A stretch of DNA of 64,000 nt, taken from positions 21,393 through 85,392 of the forward strand of contig JAJPJX010000069.1 in the NCBI GenBank assembly GCA_021324015.1, in the 5' to 3' direction. Position 1 is the first letter of the stretch, and each line of letters starts with the position of its first letter. Made by a program: the position numbers and the translations under genes. This stretch comes from Solibacteraceae bacterium (GTDB lineage: Bacteria; Acidobacteriota; Terriglobia; Bryobacterales; Bryobacteraceae). Below are positions 27,010 to 35,773 of the stretch, in pieces. Below the pieces are notes generated by a model. The model did not search any database, was not told the DNA's origin, and was given only the letters and a program-made list of their open reading frames with translations.

Positions 27010-27057
27010 TGGCTTCCCCAGGGGATTCGAACCTCCGCTTACCGCTGTGAAAGAGGG
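27010..27057 (-). tRNA. tRNA-Glu 3'-half remnant (likely attachment-site scar)
   Basis: Read on the minus strand, the bases from 27057 down to 27010 match the 3' part of a bacterial tRNA-Glu(TTC): anticodon loop CTTTCAC (27053-27047, anticodon TTC at 27051-27049), variable loop, T arm GGTTCGAATCC, and GCCA at the end. The 5' half does not follow; the D arm and acceptor 5' strand are absent. The acceptor part is one base short and the anticodon stem has mismatches. It is therefore not a functional tRNA. Site-specific integrases typically target this anticodon-to-3' segment. Confidence 0.7.
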
Positions 27058-27064
27058 TTCAAGT

Positions 27065-27184
27065 GTAAGCGTCAGACAGCGACGTAACTTCTCTGCAGCC
27101 ACTATACGCGACTGCATCGGCGCTGTCGAGCGGTTCGCCCGATTCTTCGGCAAGCCGCCCGATCAACTCAGTCCGGAACAGCGT
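27065..27184 (+). pseudogene. Tyrosine recombinase (integrase) N-terminal fragment
   Basis: The plus-strand frame reads RQRRNFSAATIRDCIGAVER, then FARFFGKPPDQLSPEQ. This matches the N-terminal SAM-like core-binding domain of phage-type integrases (pattern N-S-x-x-T-I-x-x-x-x-x-A-V-x-R-F-A-x-x-F-G-K). The catalytic domain is absent: after about 27184 the frame runs into unrelated sequence. It begins within 12 bp of the tRNA-Glu fragment, the usual position of an integrase next to its attachment site. Confidence 0.6.
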
Positions 27185-27190
27185 GCGGGC

Positions 27191-27238
27191 ACTGCACGCC
27201 CGATGACCACGCGATCGCTGTCGCGAAATCCCCTTCTC
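27191..27238 (+). repeat. 48-bp direct repeat, copy A
   Basis: Starts ACTGCACGCCCGATGACCAC. It matches 36112-36159 in the same orientation at 45 of 48 positions. The two copies bracket the 27.2-36.1 kb block. On the minus strand both copies keep a common frame reading RRGFR-x-S-x-RVVIGRAVP, so they may be remnants of a coding sequence from one mobile element. Confidence 0.8.
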
Positions 27239-27525
27239 ACCAGACCGCGGAACTCTGGTTCGGTGGAAATCCTTCCGCCGAACTTGTCGGCCTTGACGCC
27301 AGGTGTGCCGCCGCAGTAGTACGGGTGCCGCGGCGCCGGTGAACGAACTTTACTTCAACTGGTGGAAGAGACACTAACCTCCTCTATACCAAGACGTCTA
27401 AGTACCTGGATGTTTGAGTATGCCAAAACCGGCCAGGACATTTCCGGTGACGTGCTGCGCGCCGAGGAGTCGCTCAGGCACGCCGTGGCGTCGGTGGTGC
27501 ATCGTGTTTTGAGGATGGCCTGAAT

Positions 27526-30153
27526 ATGTCACTATGGAGCCGCTTCTATAACTCCGTGCGCGCACGCCGGCTCGAACGCGAAATTGACGACGAATTGGAC
27601 TCGCACCTCGCCGAAGCGGCGGCACGGGGCCGCGATCCGGAACAGCCGCGGCGGGCGTTCGGGTCCAGGCTGCGCATTGGCGAGGAGAGCCACGACATCC
27701 GCGGGCTGCCCTGGTTCGATTCCCTGCGCGCGGACACGGTGTTCGGATGGCGGCAGTTGAGGAAGCACAAAGTCGCGTCGGCGGCGGCCATTCTGTCGCT
27801 GGGACTCGCGACCGGCGCTTGCACCGCGGCGTTCCGGCTCATCGACGCCCTGCTGTTGCGCCCCATGCCTGTGGCCGAGCCCGACCGGCTCTACGCGATG
27901 TTCACCGAGGGTTACGATCCAGGCGGGCACCTCCGCCTGGGCGAAAGCAGCGAGTACCCGCAATTCCGCACCATGCGCGCCGCTGTCAAAGAAGATGCCG
28001 AATTGATTGCCGCCTCCTACGGCGAACGCATAGAGCTCACGTATGGCTCCGATCAGGAGATCGAGAAAGCGCACCGGCAATTCGTCTCGGGGTGGATTTT
28101 CCAGTCCTTCGGGCTGAAACCCGCGCTGGGCCGCTTGTTCACCGAAAGCGACGATGATCAGCCCCGCGCGCATCCCTACGCGGTGCTCTCCTATGATTAT
28201 TGGGCGCGCCGCTTTGCACGCGATCCGAAGGTGCTGGGGCGCAGCTTCCGCATGGACAACGATCTGTATCAGATCGTGGGTGTTGCTCCGCGGGGGTTCA
28301 CCGGCACCGAGCCGGGAACGATGACCGACATTTTTTTACCCACGATGATGTACGCCGGAGTAACGCATGACGACTGGGGCTGGATTCGGACGTTCGTGCG
28401 CATGAAGCCGGGCGGTTCCGTCAAAGCCGTTCGCGACCGGTTGCAGGCGGTTTTCCAGGCGGTGCAGAGCGAGAGGGCGAAGAGCTTCGTGGGCTGGCCG
28501 AAGAGGCGGCTGGACAACTTCCTGAGCCAGACCATCCTCGTGCTGCCCGCGGCGAGCGGGCTCTCCTATGTGCGGCAGGAATACAGCCGGCCGCTCGAAG
28601 TGCTGGCCGTTCTGGTGGGACTGGTGCTGCTGATCGCATGCGCGAACGTGGCCAATTTACTGACCGGCCAAGCGGCGGCGCGGGCTCGCGAGATGGCCCT
28701 GCGGGTGTCGATCGGCGCGGGGCGAGGAAGGCTGGCGCAACTAGTGCTCGTGGAGAGCGCGCTGCTCGCGGTGCTGGCGAGTGCCGTGGGAGCGCTGTTG
28801 GCATGGTGGTCGGCCCCCTATGTCGTCGAGCGCATCAACCCTCCGGACGATCCCGCGCGGCTGGCTCTTCCGGCGGACTGGCGCGTGCTCGGGTTCGGTT
28901 TGGCGCTGACGATCGGAGTGACGTTTCTTTTCGGGCTCTTGCCGGCGCTGCGAACTTCAGCCACGCAGCCCGTGAGCGCTCTAAAAGGCGGTGATGATCC
29001 GCATGCCAAGCGGAGGCTGATGCACGGGCTGATCGCGGTGCAAGTCGCGTTCTGCTGCATAGTGCTGTTTGTAGCAGGGCTGTTAGTGACGTCGTTCGAC
29101 CGGCTGGTGAATCAGCCGACCGGATTCTCGGCGGAGCGCTTGCTGGCGCTCGACACGGAGGCGCGGCCGAAGCGGGCTCCGGTCTTCTGGAATCAGGTCG
29201 CGGCGCATTTACGGGGATTACCAGGCGTGGAGCGAGTAGCCATGGCGGGATGGCCCTTGCTGAGCGGAGTCGGAGCGAATGGGTTCGTCTCGGTGAATGG
29301 GGCCTCGGCCGGTGACCGCCTGGCGTATTTTCTGAATGTGTCGCCGGGGTGGCTGGAGACCATGAAAATTCCGCTGATCGATGGTCGGGACTTCCGGCCC
29401 GATGATGCGTACCCCGGCGCGGCGATTGTGAACGAGGCCTTCGCGAAGGAGTACTTCGGCGGCGTAGATCCGGTGGGACGTTGGTTCGCACGCGGCAAGA
29501 TCCGGCTGGAAGTGGTGGGGCTGGTTGGCGATGCGCGCTACCGCAACATGCGGGAGCCGATCACGCCGACGGCTTACATCCCGTTCCGCTCCGGCGGCGA
29601 CGAGCCGGTGAGTCACGCGACGTTCCTGGTGCGCACGGTAGGCGAGAATCCGCTGGCGCTGGCGGGCATGCTCCGGAGGGAGGTGGGGCGCGCGCGGGCG
29701 GAGTTCCGGGTCAGCAACATTCGCACGCAGGTGGAGATCAATCGGTCGCAGACCGTGAGAGAACGGCTGCTGGCAACGCTCGCCCTATTTTTCGCTCTGG
29801 TCGCGTTGTTGCTGGCGGGGATCGGGCTCTATGGAGTGCTTGATTATTCGATGCTGCAACGCCGGCGCGAGATCGGGATTCGCATTGCGGTGGGCGCGCC
29901 GGCAGGCCGGGTGGCCGGTGTGGTGGTCTCGCACGTCTTCGCCATGGTGGCGTGCGGCGTGGCGCTCGGGGCGGGCCTGGGTTTAGCCGCGGCCCGGTAC
30001 CTGGACGCGCTGCTTTACGGAGTGAAGCCGACTGATTCGGGGGTGCTGGTGGGGGCCGCAGTCACGATGCTGGCCGCGGCGGCCGTGGCCGCGATCGCCC
30101 CGGTGGCGCGGGCGGTGAGAATCGAGCCGGTGGCCGTTTTGAAGATTGAGTGA
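27526..30153 (+). CDS. ADOP-type permease (FtsX/MacB-like, acidobacterial duplicated orphan permease)
   Basis: An 875-residue membrane protein. Residues 1-60 form the helical prefix domain (RRLEREIDDELDSHLAEAA). Then come a transmembrane helix (about 85-105), a periplasmic MacB-like domain, an FtsX block near 350-440 (ANVANLLTGQAAARAREMALRVS type), a second periplasmic domain, and a second FtsX block at 740-870 (LQRRREIGIRIAVGAPAGRV). This duplicated layout defines ADOP proteins. They lack their own ATPase and their substrate is unknown. Such genes often follow a PadR regulator, but none is present here; only debris lies upstream. Confidence 0.88.
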   Translation: MSLWSRFYNSVRARRLEREIDDELDSHLAEAAARGRDPEQPRRAFGSRLRIGEESHDIRGLPWFDSLRADTVFGWRQLRKHKVASAAAILSLGLATGACTAAFRLIDALLLRPMPVAEPDRLYAMFTEGYDPGGHLRLGESSEYPQFRTMRAAVKEDAELIAASYGERIELTYGSDQEIEKAHRQFVSGWIFQSFGLKPALGRLFTESDDDQPRAHPYAVLSYDYWARRFARDPKVLGRSFRMDNDLYQIVGVAPRGFTGTEPGTMTDIFLPTMMYAGVTHDDWGWIRTFVRMKPGGSVKAVRDRLQAVFQAVQSERAKSFVGWPKRRLDNFLSQTILVLPAASGLSYVRQEYSRPLEVLAVLVGLVLLIACANVANLLTGQAAARAREMALRVSIGAGRGRLAQLVLVESALLAVLASAVGALLAWWSAPYVVERINPPDDPARLALPADWRVLGFGLALTIGVTFLFGLLPALRTSATQPVSALKGGDDPHAKRRLMHGLIAVQVAFCCIVLFVAGLLVTSFDRLVNQPTGFSAERLLALDTEARPKRAPVFWNQVAAHLRGLPGVERVAMAGWPLLSGVGANGFVSVNGASAGDRLAYFLNVSPGWLETMKIPLIDGRDFRPDDAYPGAAIVNEAFAKEYFGGVDPVGRWFARGKIRLEVVGLVGDARYRNMREPITPTAYIPFRSGGDEPVSHATFLVRTVGENPLALAGMLRREVGRARAEFRVSNIRTQVEINRSQTVRERLLATLALFFALVALLLAGIGLYGVLDYSMLQRRREIGIRIAVGAPAGRVAGVVVSHVFAMVACGVALGAGLGLAAARYLDALLYGVKPTDSGVLVGAAVTMLAAAAVAAIAPVARAVRIEPVAVLKIE

Positions 30154-30236
30154 GGGAGAGAACTGCCGGTGATAGCCCGTGATTCGGGCACAACTTCCTT
30201 TCACGAGAGGCGGCGTCTCCGGGGCCGGTGACAGGC

Positions 30237-30770
30237 TCAGCGATTCGACTGGTTGTCCTTGCTCTTGACAAACACGTGGTACGTGACGGCATCCCAGGCG
30301 TTGTGAATGCCGGTGAAGAGCAGCAACAGCGCTGCCGCTCCGGCGCCAAACAGGGCCTCACGCACACGGAAACGAGCGGCATACGCCGATGCAGCCAACG
30401 TCAGGTATGCCGCGAAGGGCAGCAAAGCATGAAATAACCAGTCCTCGAACTGGGGCCGATATGCGGTCTGCGCTCGCATTCGCCGAGTGACGATCAGGGC
30501 GTACCCGATTCCGCTGAGTCCCACGAGCCCCCAAAGAGTCGCGGCGGCGCCGATCCCGTCCCAGGGAGCGCAGAGAATTCCGGAGAGGCCAAGCACGGCC
30601 ACGAAATGGACGATCGTCGGCGTCGCAAAGGCCTGGCCGGCTGCCATGTCGGTTCGGGCAGTCGGCGAGCGGGTGATGAGACTCAACACGACGAACTGTA
30701 AACCGATCAGGGCGCCGGCGGACGATCCGACGACAACGTAAAAGTTCTGCCACCCAGCGAGTGCTGTCAT
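30237..30770 (-). CDS. Small polytopic membrane protein, unknown function
   Basis: A 177-residue protein with about five hydrophobic helices. It starts at the ATG of MTALAGWQNFYVVVGSSAGA; the longer open frame to 30863 adds a cysteine- and arginine-rich stretch without features and was rejected. FYVVVGSSAGALIGLQFVVLSL is the first helix and a conserved-looking motif. No catalytic residues are recognisable. It lies alone between the ADOP gene and the divergent amidohydrolase. Confidence 0.6.
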   Translation of the reverse strand: MTALAGWQNFYVVVGSSAGALIGLQFVVLSLITRSPTARTDMAAGQAFATPTIVHFVAVLGLSGILCAPWDGIGAAATLWGLVGLSGIGYALIVTRRMRAQTAYRPQFEDWLFHALLPFAAYLTLAASAYAARFRVREALFGAGAAALLLLFTGIHNAWDAVTYHVFVKSKDNQSNR

Positions 30771-30982
30771 ACCCCGCGCCGGCCCTGCGTACAGGTGTCC
30801 ATCATCGCAGAAAAGAGAGCCGTGCGCGCTCCTCGTCCGGCATCCCACGCCCGAGTTAGCCACCCTTCACCCCTGCTCAGAGGGCCGGTGGCGGCTTCGC
30901 GCCCGTTTTGGAACGAGATAATATGGTCGCACGCGGGATGCGAGCCCGAAGGGCGCTCAGGATGACACAGGAGGAAGCCGGA

Positions 30983-31978
30983 GTGGATCGACGCAAATTC
31001 ATAAAGGCGGCTGCCGCGGGGACGGTGGCGATCGCCGCCGCCGGAACGCGCGCCCTTGCCCAGAGACATGCCGTCCCCATTATCGACACGCACGTGCATT
31101 TGTACGACCCCACGAGGCCGCAAGGCGTGCCCTGGCCGAGCCCTGAGCAAACCAGCATTTATCGCACCTTCCTGCCCGCGGACTACCGCCGGATCGCGGA
31201 ACCCTTCGGCGTGGTGGGCATGATCGAGACCGAGTGCAGTCCCTGGGTGGAAGACAATTACTGGGTCCTGGATGTGTCGGCCAAAGAGACGATTGTGGTG
31301 GGCGAGATCGGCGACTTGTTTCCCGGGAAACCGGATTTCGGCGAGCATCTCTCCCGGTTGCACAAGAACCCTCTGTACCGGGGCATCCGGTTTGCCTATT
31401 TGTGGGGCCGGGATGTCGCGGAGGAAATTCGAAAGCCGCAAGTGATGGCCGATCTCCGGCTGCTTTCCGACGCGGGACTCACCCTGGACTCGGGCGGCGG
31501 CCCCAGGGATGTTCCGAACCTGCTGCGGATCACCGACCAAATCCCCGCCCTCCGGATCGTGATCAATCATTTGCCGGGCGCTCCGATCCCCGACGAACCG
31601 GCGGCCCGCGCTGCCTACCAGAGAGGACTTCGAGAACTCGGGAAACGCCCTCAGGTGTATGTGAAGGTCTCCGAAATCTTCCAGCGCGTCGATGAGAAGG
31701 GCCGCCGGGTGAGATCGGGCGGACGAATCCCGCGGGAGCTGAGCTTCTATCGTCCGCGGCTGGATGAAATCTGGGAGACTTTCGGTCCGGACCGGCTGCT
31801 CTTCGCCAGTGACTGGACCAACAGCGAGCCCATGGGCACGTTTGGCGAGACGCTGGGCCTGGTGCAGGAATACTTCACGCAAAAGGGCCCGGAAGCCGTC
31901 GAGAAATTCTTCTGGAAGAATTCCGTCGCGGCCTACCGGTGGGTGAAGCGGCAGGCGAATCAGCCCGGTTTGGCGTGA
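30983..31978 (+). CDS. Tat-exported amidohydrolase (amidohydro_2 family), copy 1
   Basis: A 331-residue TIM-barrel metal hydrolase of the family that includes fucono-lactonase and pyrone-dicarboxylate lactonase. The GTG at 30983 is chosen because AGGAGG at 30969-30974 is 8 bases upstream and it places a twin-arginine signal, DRRKFIKAAAAG, at the N-terminus. The metal motif is DTHVHLYDP; later DRLLFASDWTNSEP supplies the barrel-end aspartate. GVPWP, CSPWVEDN and ELGKRPQVYVK are shared with the paralogue at 46657. It is followed 56 bp later by a PQQ dehydrogenase, so it may hydrolyse a lactone made by that enzyme; this is inference. Confidence 0.8.
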   Translation: MDRRKFIKAAAAGTVAIAAAGTRALAQRHAVPIIDTHVHLYDPTRPQGVPWPSPEQTSIYRTFLPADYRRIAEPFGVVGMIETECSPWVEDNYWVLDVSAKETIVVGEIGDLFPGKPDFGEHLSRLHKNPLYRGIRFAYLWGRDVAEEIRKPQVMADLRLLSDAGLTLDSGGGPRDVPNLLRITDQIPALRIVINHLPGAPIPDEPAARAAYQRGLRELGKRPQVYVKVSEIFQRVDEKGRRVRSGGRIPRELSFYRPRLDEIWETFGPDRLLFASDWTNSEPMGTFGETLGLVQEYFTQKGPEAVEKFFWKNSVAAYRWVKRQANQPGLA

Positions 31979-32034
31979 ATCCGCGGCGCACCGTTCTCAT
32001 CACGACCGAAGCGGAAAGTGGATATCGATAAGCT

Positions 32035-34386
32035 ATGACGAAGAGCATTGCCAGCGCACTGATCACTGCCGCCCTGATGGCGGCGCAGGGAATGGCGCAA
32101 ACGCCGGCCGCGCCGGCTTCCGATTTCGCGCCTGCGCAAAAGCAGTTCGATCGCCTTTGCGCGGGATGCCACGGCGAGGGCGCCAACGGCGGGGACCGGG
32201 CGCCCGCGCTGGTGAACAATCGCAGCCTGCGGACCCGGAGCGAAGCGCAGATCGGCGACCTGATCCGCAACGGCACTTCCGGCGGCATGCCCGCGTTCCA
32301 GTTGCCGGAGGACGAGCTGCAGTCGCTCGCGCGGTGGCTGCGTTCTCTCAATGTCTCCGCGTTCGATACCCGGCCCTCCGGAGACGCGCGGGCGGGAGAA
32401 GCGTTCTTCTTCGGCCAAGGCCAATGCTCGAGCTGCCACATGGTGCATGGCCGCGGCAAGGTGAACGGGCCCGATCTGTCGGATATCGGCCGGAAATCCA
32501 CCGTCCGCGAACTGGAGCTGGTGCTCGAAAACCCGACCTCCCAAATGGGCATCCACACGACACCCACGTGCCCGAGCTGGGCCTTCTGTCCGGACGAGAC
32601 GTGGGGGGTGGTCAACGTCATGCTGCGAGACGGCCGAAGCCTGCGCGGTTTCGCCCGCGGCCGCGCGGAGCACGATCTCGAATTGCAGACTTTTGACGGA
32701 CGCCTGCATTTTCTGACGGACCAGCAATACCGGGAGATCACGCCCGAGAAGACGTCTTACATGCCCCCGCTCCAGGCGAGCGCCGAGGAGCGCCGCAATG
32801 TCATTGCCTATCTGAGCAGCCTGGGTGGGGTTGCGCCAGGCGCGCTGGCCGGGGTGGATGCCGCCATCTCTTCTGAAGCCATGAACGCCGTCCTGGACCC
32901 CAAACGCGGCGAGTGGCCGACCTACAACGGCGTCCTGGGAGCCAACCGCTATAGCGCCCTGGACCAGATCCACACGGGCAACGCCCGGAACCTGGAGTTG
33001 GAATGGGTCTACTCGTTGAACGTTCCGGAACTCGAGACCACGCCCGTCGTGAGCGATGGCGTCATGTACGTCACCGCGGCGGATCGCGTGTGCGCCCTCG
33101 CCGCGGCCACCGGCCGCCAGCTCTGGTGTTACACGCGTTCCGAGGACTCGTCCGCGTCCCGGAAGCGCCGCAATTCGGGCATGCCCAACCGGGGAGTCGG
33201 GCTGCTCGGGGACCGCGTGTTCTTCGCCACCAGTGACGCTCATCTGATCTGTCTCAACCGGCTGACCGGCGGACTGATGTGGGACGTCAACATGGTGGAG
33301 TCGCCGGGCCGCTATCAGGCGACCTCCGCTCCCTTGGTGGTGGGTGATCTGGTGATTGCCGGGATTGCGGGCGGCGATGGCCCGCTGCGGGGATTTCTGG
33401 CAGCCTATAAAGCCGCCACCGGTCAGCAAGCCTGGCGCTTCTGGACCGTGCCGAAACCCGGCGAACCCGGCTCGGAAACCTGGACCGGAACCGCCCTCGA
33501 AACGGGCGGGGGAGCTACCTGGCTGACGGGGTCGTACGACGTGGAGACCGGCACGCTCTACTGGGCCGTGGGCAACCCGTACCCCGCCACCGACGGCGAC
33601 GACCGCCGGGGCTCGAACCTGTACACGAATTGCGTCATCGCGCTGGACGTCAAGACCGGCAAATTGCGCTGGCACTATCAGTTCACGCCTCACGATCTGC
33701 ACGATTGGGATGCTACCGAGCCGCTGGTCCTGGTGGATACCGAGTACCGCGGCCGTCCCCGCAAACTGTTGCTCCAGGCGAATCGCAATGGCTTCCTGTA
33801 CGTGCTGGACCGGACGACGGGCGAGTTCCTGTTTGCCAAACCGTTCGTCAAGAAAATGAATTGGGCCAGCGGCTACCGTTCCGACGGCACGCCTGAACTC
33901 CTGCCCGCCAATACGCCGACACGGGCGGGAGTGAAGGGCTGTCCCTCGGTGCGCGGCGCTACCAACTGGTATGCGACGTCCTTCAACCCGGAGACGAGGC
34001 TCTTCTATGTGATGTCGGTCGAGGATTGCAGTATCTACCGGAAATCCCACGACGGAGGTTACGAAGGTTATCGCAACCCCGGCGATCCCGGTTTGAAGTA
34101 TCTGCGCGCGATCGATATCCACACTGGCGAGACGGTCTGGGAAATTCCGCAGCAAGGGCCGCAGGAGGCCAACTATTCCGGTGTCCTCACCACCGCCGGG
34201 GGCCTGGTGTTCTATGGCGAGACCGGCGGCGGGTTTGCCGCGGTGGACGCCAGGACCGGAAAGACACTGTGGAGCTTCCATGGAAACCAGGCTTGGAGGG
34301 GCTGCCCGATGACGTACCTGCTGAACGGGCGTCAGTACATAGCGGTTGCATCCGGCAGTAATATTCTGTCCTTCGCGCTGCGGTAA
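32035..34386 (+). CDS. PQQ-dependent dehydrogenase with two N-terminal cytochrome c domains
   Basis: A 783-residue exported quinohaemoprotein. After a signal peptide (to about residue 22), haem sites lie at CAGCH (42-46) and CSSCH (131-135). From about residue 295 (WPTYNGVLGANRYSALDQI) a PQQ beta-propeller follows, with tryptophan-docking-type repeats (TGRQLWCY, TGKTLWSF). HDLHDWDATEP resembles the active-site region of quinoprotein alcohol dehydrogenases. Electrons would pass from PQQ to the fused haems in the periplasm. In well-known type II/III enzymes the haem domain is C-terminal; here both are N-terminal. The substrate is an unknown alcohol or sugar. A TonB-receptor pseudogene with its own promoter lies just downstream. 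Confidence 0.85.
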   Translation: MTKSIASALITAALMAAQGMAQTPAAPASDFAPAQKQFDRLCAGCHGEGANGGDRAPALVNNRSLRTRSEAQIGDLIRNGTSGGMPAFQLPEDELQSLARWLRSLNVSAFDTRPSGDARAGEAFFFGQGQCSSCHMVHGRGKVNGPDLSDIGRKSTVRELELVLENPTSQMGIHTTPTCPSWAFCPDETWGVVNVMLRDGRSLRGFARGRAEHDLELQTFDGRLHFLTDQQYREITPEKTSYMPPLQASAEERRNVIAYLSSLGGVAPGALAGVDAAISSEAMNAVLDPKRGEWPTYNGVLGANRYSALDQIHTGNARNLELEWVYSLNVPELETTPVVSDGVMYVTAADRVCALAAATGRQLWCYTRSEDSSASRKRRNSGMPNRGVGLLGDRVFFATSDAHLICLNRLTGGLMWDVNMVESPGRYQATSAPLVVGDLVIAGIAGGDGPLRGFLAAYKAATGQQAWRFWTVPKPGEPGSETWTGTALETGGGATWLTGSYDVETGTLYWAVGNPYPATDGDDRRGSNLYTNCVIALDVKTGKLRWHYQFTPHDLHDWDATEPLVLVDTEYRGRPRKLLLQANRNGFLYVLDRTTGEFLFAKPFVKKMNWASGYRSDGTPELLPANTPTRAGVKGCPSVRGATNWYATSFNPETRLFYVMSVEDCSIYRKSHDGGYEGYRNPGDPGLKYLRAIDIHTGETVWEIPQQGPQEANYSGVLTTAGGLVFYGETGGGFAAVDARTGKTLWSFHGNQAWRGCPMTYLLNGRQYIAVASGSNILSFALR

Positions 34387-34399
34387 ACGAAACGGGTGC

Positions 34400-34947
34400 G
34401 CGCGGTCCTTTGCTGGAAGCAAACGCAATTTGGGGTTGACAAACAGCCCCCGGACACTATACACGTAACAGGATGAACAGGAGGGGATACATGTGGATTC
34501 GTCTGTCTGGGCTGGTGTCTCTGGCTGCGGCGCGGACGCGCGATACGGCGTCGATTTTCGGGACCGTGGATGACGCACAGGGCGCGGCCATCCGCGGTGC
34601 CACGCTGACGCTGACCAACGTGGCCACGGGCGAGGTGCGCTCGACTTTGAGCGATGAATCGGGCCACTACGCGTTCAACCCTGCTGGCGGTGGGTTCCTA
34701 CCGGCTGGCGGTGGAGCAGGCGGCCTTCCGGTGCTACGAGCAGACGGGGATTCTGCTGCAAGCCAACGAAAACGTGAAGATCGACGTCAAGCTGGAGGTC
34801 GGTGACGTGAAGACCGCGGTCTCAGTGAACGCCGCCGCCTCGCAGATCGAGACGCAGGTCGCGACCCTCAAAGAAACCGTGGACCGGGCGCGGGTGGTGG
34901 ACCTGCCGCGGAACGGGCGCGACGCAGCGCAACTAGCTTTGCTGGTG
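34400..34947 (+). repeat. Diverged duplicate of the TonB-receptor promoter and 5' end (copy 1)
   Basis: 34400-34947 matches 36307-36862: the same leader, TTGACA (34436-34441), TATACA (34458-34463), Shine-Dalgarno and first about 150 codons. Relative to the intact copy it lacks 9 bp in the signal peptide and has one extra C in the run 34679-34681. Similarity ends abruptly at about 34947. Confidence 0.92.
34491..34947 (+). pseudogene. Truncated, frameshifted TonB-receptor gene fragment
   Basis: The 5' end of a copy of the receptor gene at 36398. It begins with MWIRLSGLVSLAAA and reads in frame to SDESGHYAFN. There an extra C (34679-34681, CCC against CC in the intact gene) shifts the frame; similarity continues in the +1 frame through LLAVGSYRLAVEQAAF up to LPRNGRDAAQLALLV, and then stops at unrelated DNA. 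The plug end and whole barrel are missing. A 3-codon deletion also removes LGA from the signal-peptide end. The promoter and Shine-Dalgarno are intact, so an abortive transcript may still be made. Confidence 0.9.
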
Positions 34948-35320
34948 GGGGGGCCGTTTACAAACATCCCGTCAGGCCGATCGGTGGCGGGAAGGGCTGT
35001 TCTCGTCAGGAATGGCCATCTTGGCCGACAACTTTTCGAGACCGAGTTCGGGGCCGGACAGCCGGCGCATACGCGACTAGGGCGTTCCTCAGCCAATTGC
35101 GGTGAGGCCGACTTTGAGGATTATCTCCCCGACCGTCGTTATCCTGCCGGTTCGGGGACCGGCGTCTCGCAATGGGTCCTTTGTGCAACGGAAAATCAAG
35201 TCCGTTTGCTCGTAGGCGATCTTTTAGCCACACCCGGTGTGGCTGCGTGGCCTTGCGACGCCACCCCCTCCATTCGTTGAGATCGTTCATCCTAGACTGA
35301 ACGAGGAGGTCCGCCCGGCT
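34948..35320. other. Non-coding or decayed sequence with one perfect palindrome
   Basis: 373 bp of lower-GC sequence after the receptor breakpoint with no recognisable gene. It holds an 8-bp perfect inverted repeat, GCCACACC (35227-35234) and GGTGTGGC (35236-35243), separated by one base. AGGAGG at 35304-35309 serves the next gene. Confidence 0.5.
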
Positions 35321-35773
35321 ATGAGTTCTTCCCTTACTAGGATAAGCAGAGCTTTTCAGCGCTATAGCAAGGTCGTCGGCACAATCGCAGCAACGATTGG
35401 AGCGATAAAGACAATCGTGTCGACCTTATCCCAAGCCTACGAAGTTGCCCAGACCGCTGGACCGGTTTTTCACATCGCAATAAAAGCCGTAGAGCAGGCT
35501 TTTCTATTTGCAGGATTCGGACTCTTCTGGTTGGCACTGGTAGTTTGGATGTTTGGCGCTTTCGACAAAGTGATGTGGAAAGTGATCTGTGGGACGGCTT
35601 TTTCCTTATCGTTGCTGGCGCTCCTCATCGGTGCGCTTATCAAGGCTGGGGGAATCGGACAACTGGTTGATCTGGTCACTGGTTTCATTAATGCCGCCCC
35701 TGGCGTGGCTATTACGGGCTGGGTGTATGCTGCCGTCAGTACTTGGTTCTGGAAGATGAATCGAAATGGATAA
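35321..35773 (+). CDS. Small membrane protein, unknown, foreign-looking
   Basis: A 150-residue protein starting at ATG 35321, with AGGAGG 11 bases upstream. It has three to four hydrophobic segments (about 22-40, 62-82, 86-110 and 118-140), with glycine- and alanine-rich stretches such as TIAATIGAIKTIVSTL. No family was recognised. Base composition is clearly lower in GC and uses codons unlike the flanking genes. It sits between the receptor fragment and repeat copy B, so it was probably brought in with the insert. A hypothetical role in a mobile element or toxin/immunity unit is only speculation. Confidence 0.5.
   Translation: MSSSLTRISRAFQRYSKVVGTIAATIGAIKTIVSTLSQAYEVAQTAGPVFHIAIKAVEQAFLFAGFGLFWLALVVWMFGAFDKVMWKVICGTAFSLSLLALLIGALIKAGGIGQLVDLVTGFINAAPGVAITGWVYAAVSTWFWKMNRNG

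Larger units (their letters stand above)
26986..27525. other. Gene-poor stretch with mobile-element debris
   Basis: 540 bp between the GT39-like gene and the ADOP gene. It contains a tRNA-Glu 3' fragment (27010-27057, minus strand), an integrase N-terminal remnant (27065-27184), one copy of a 48-bp repeat (27191-27238), and a short frame ending at 27523 (FEYAKTGQDISGDVLR... to a TGA) that looks like the tail of an unrecognised gene with an upstream frame break. No intact gene was found. Confidence 0.6.

Noticed and set aside
27010..27095. A complete tRNA gene
   Set aside because: Only the 3' half matches tRNA-Glu; no D arm or 5' acceptor strand could be found upstream on the minus strand.
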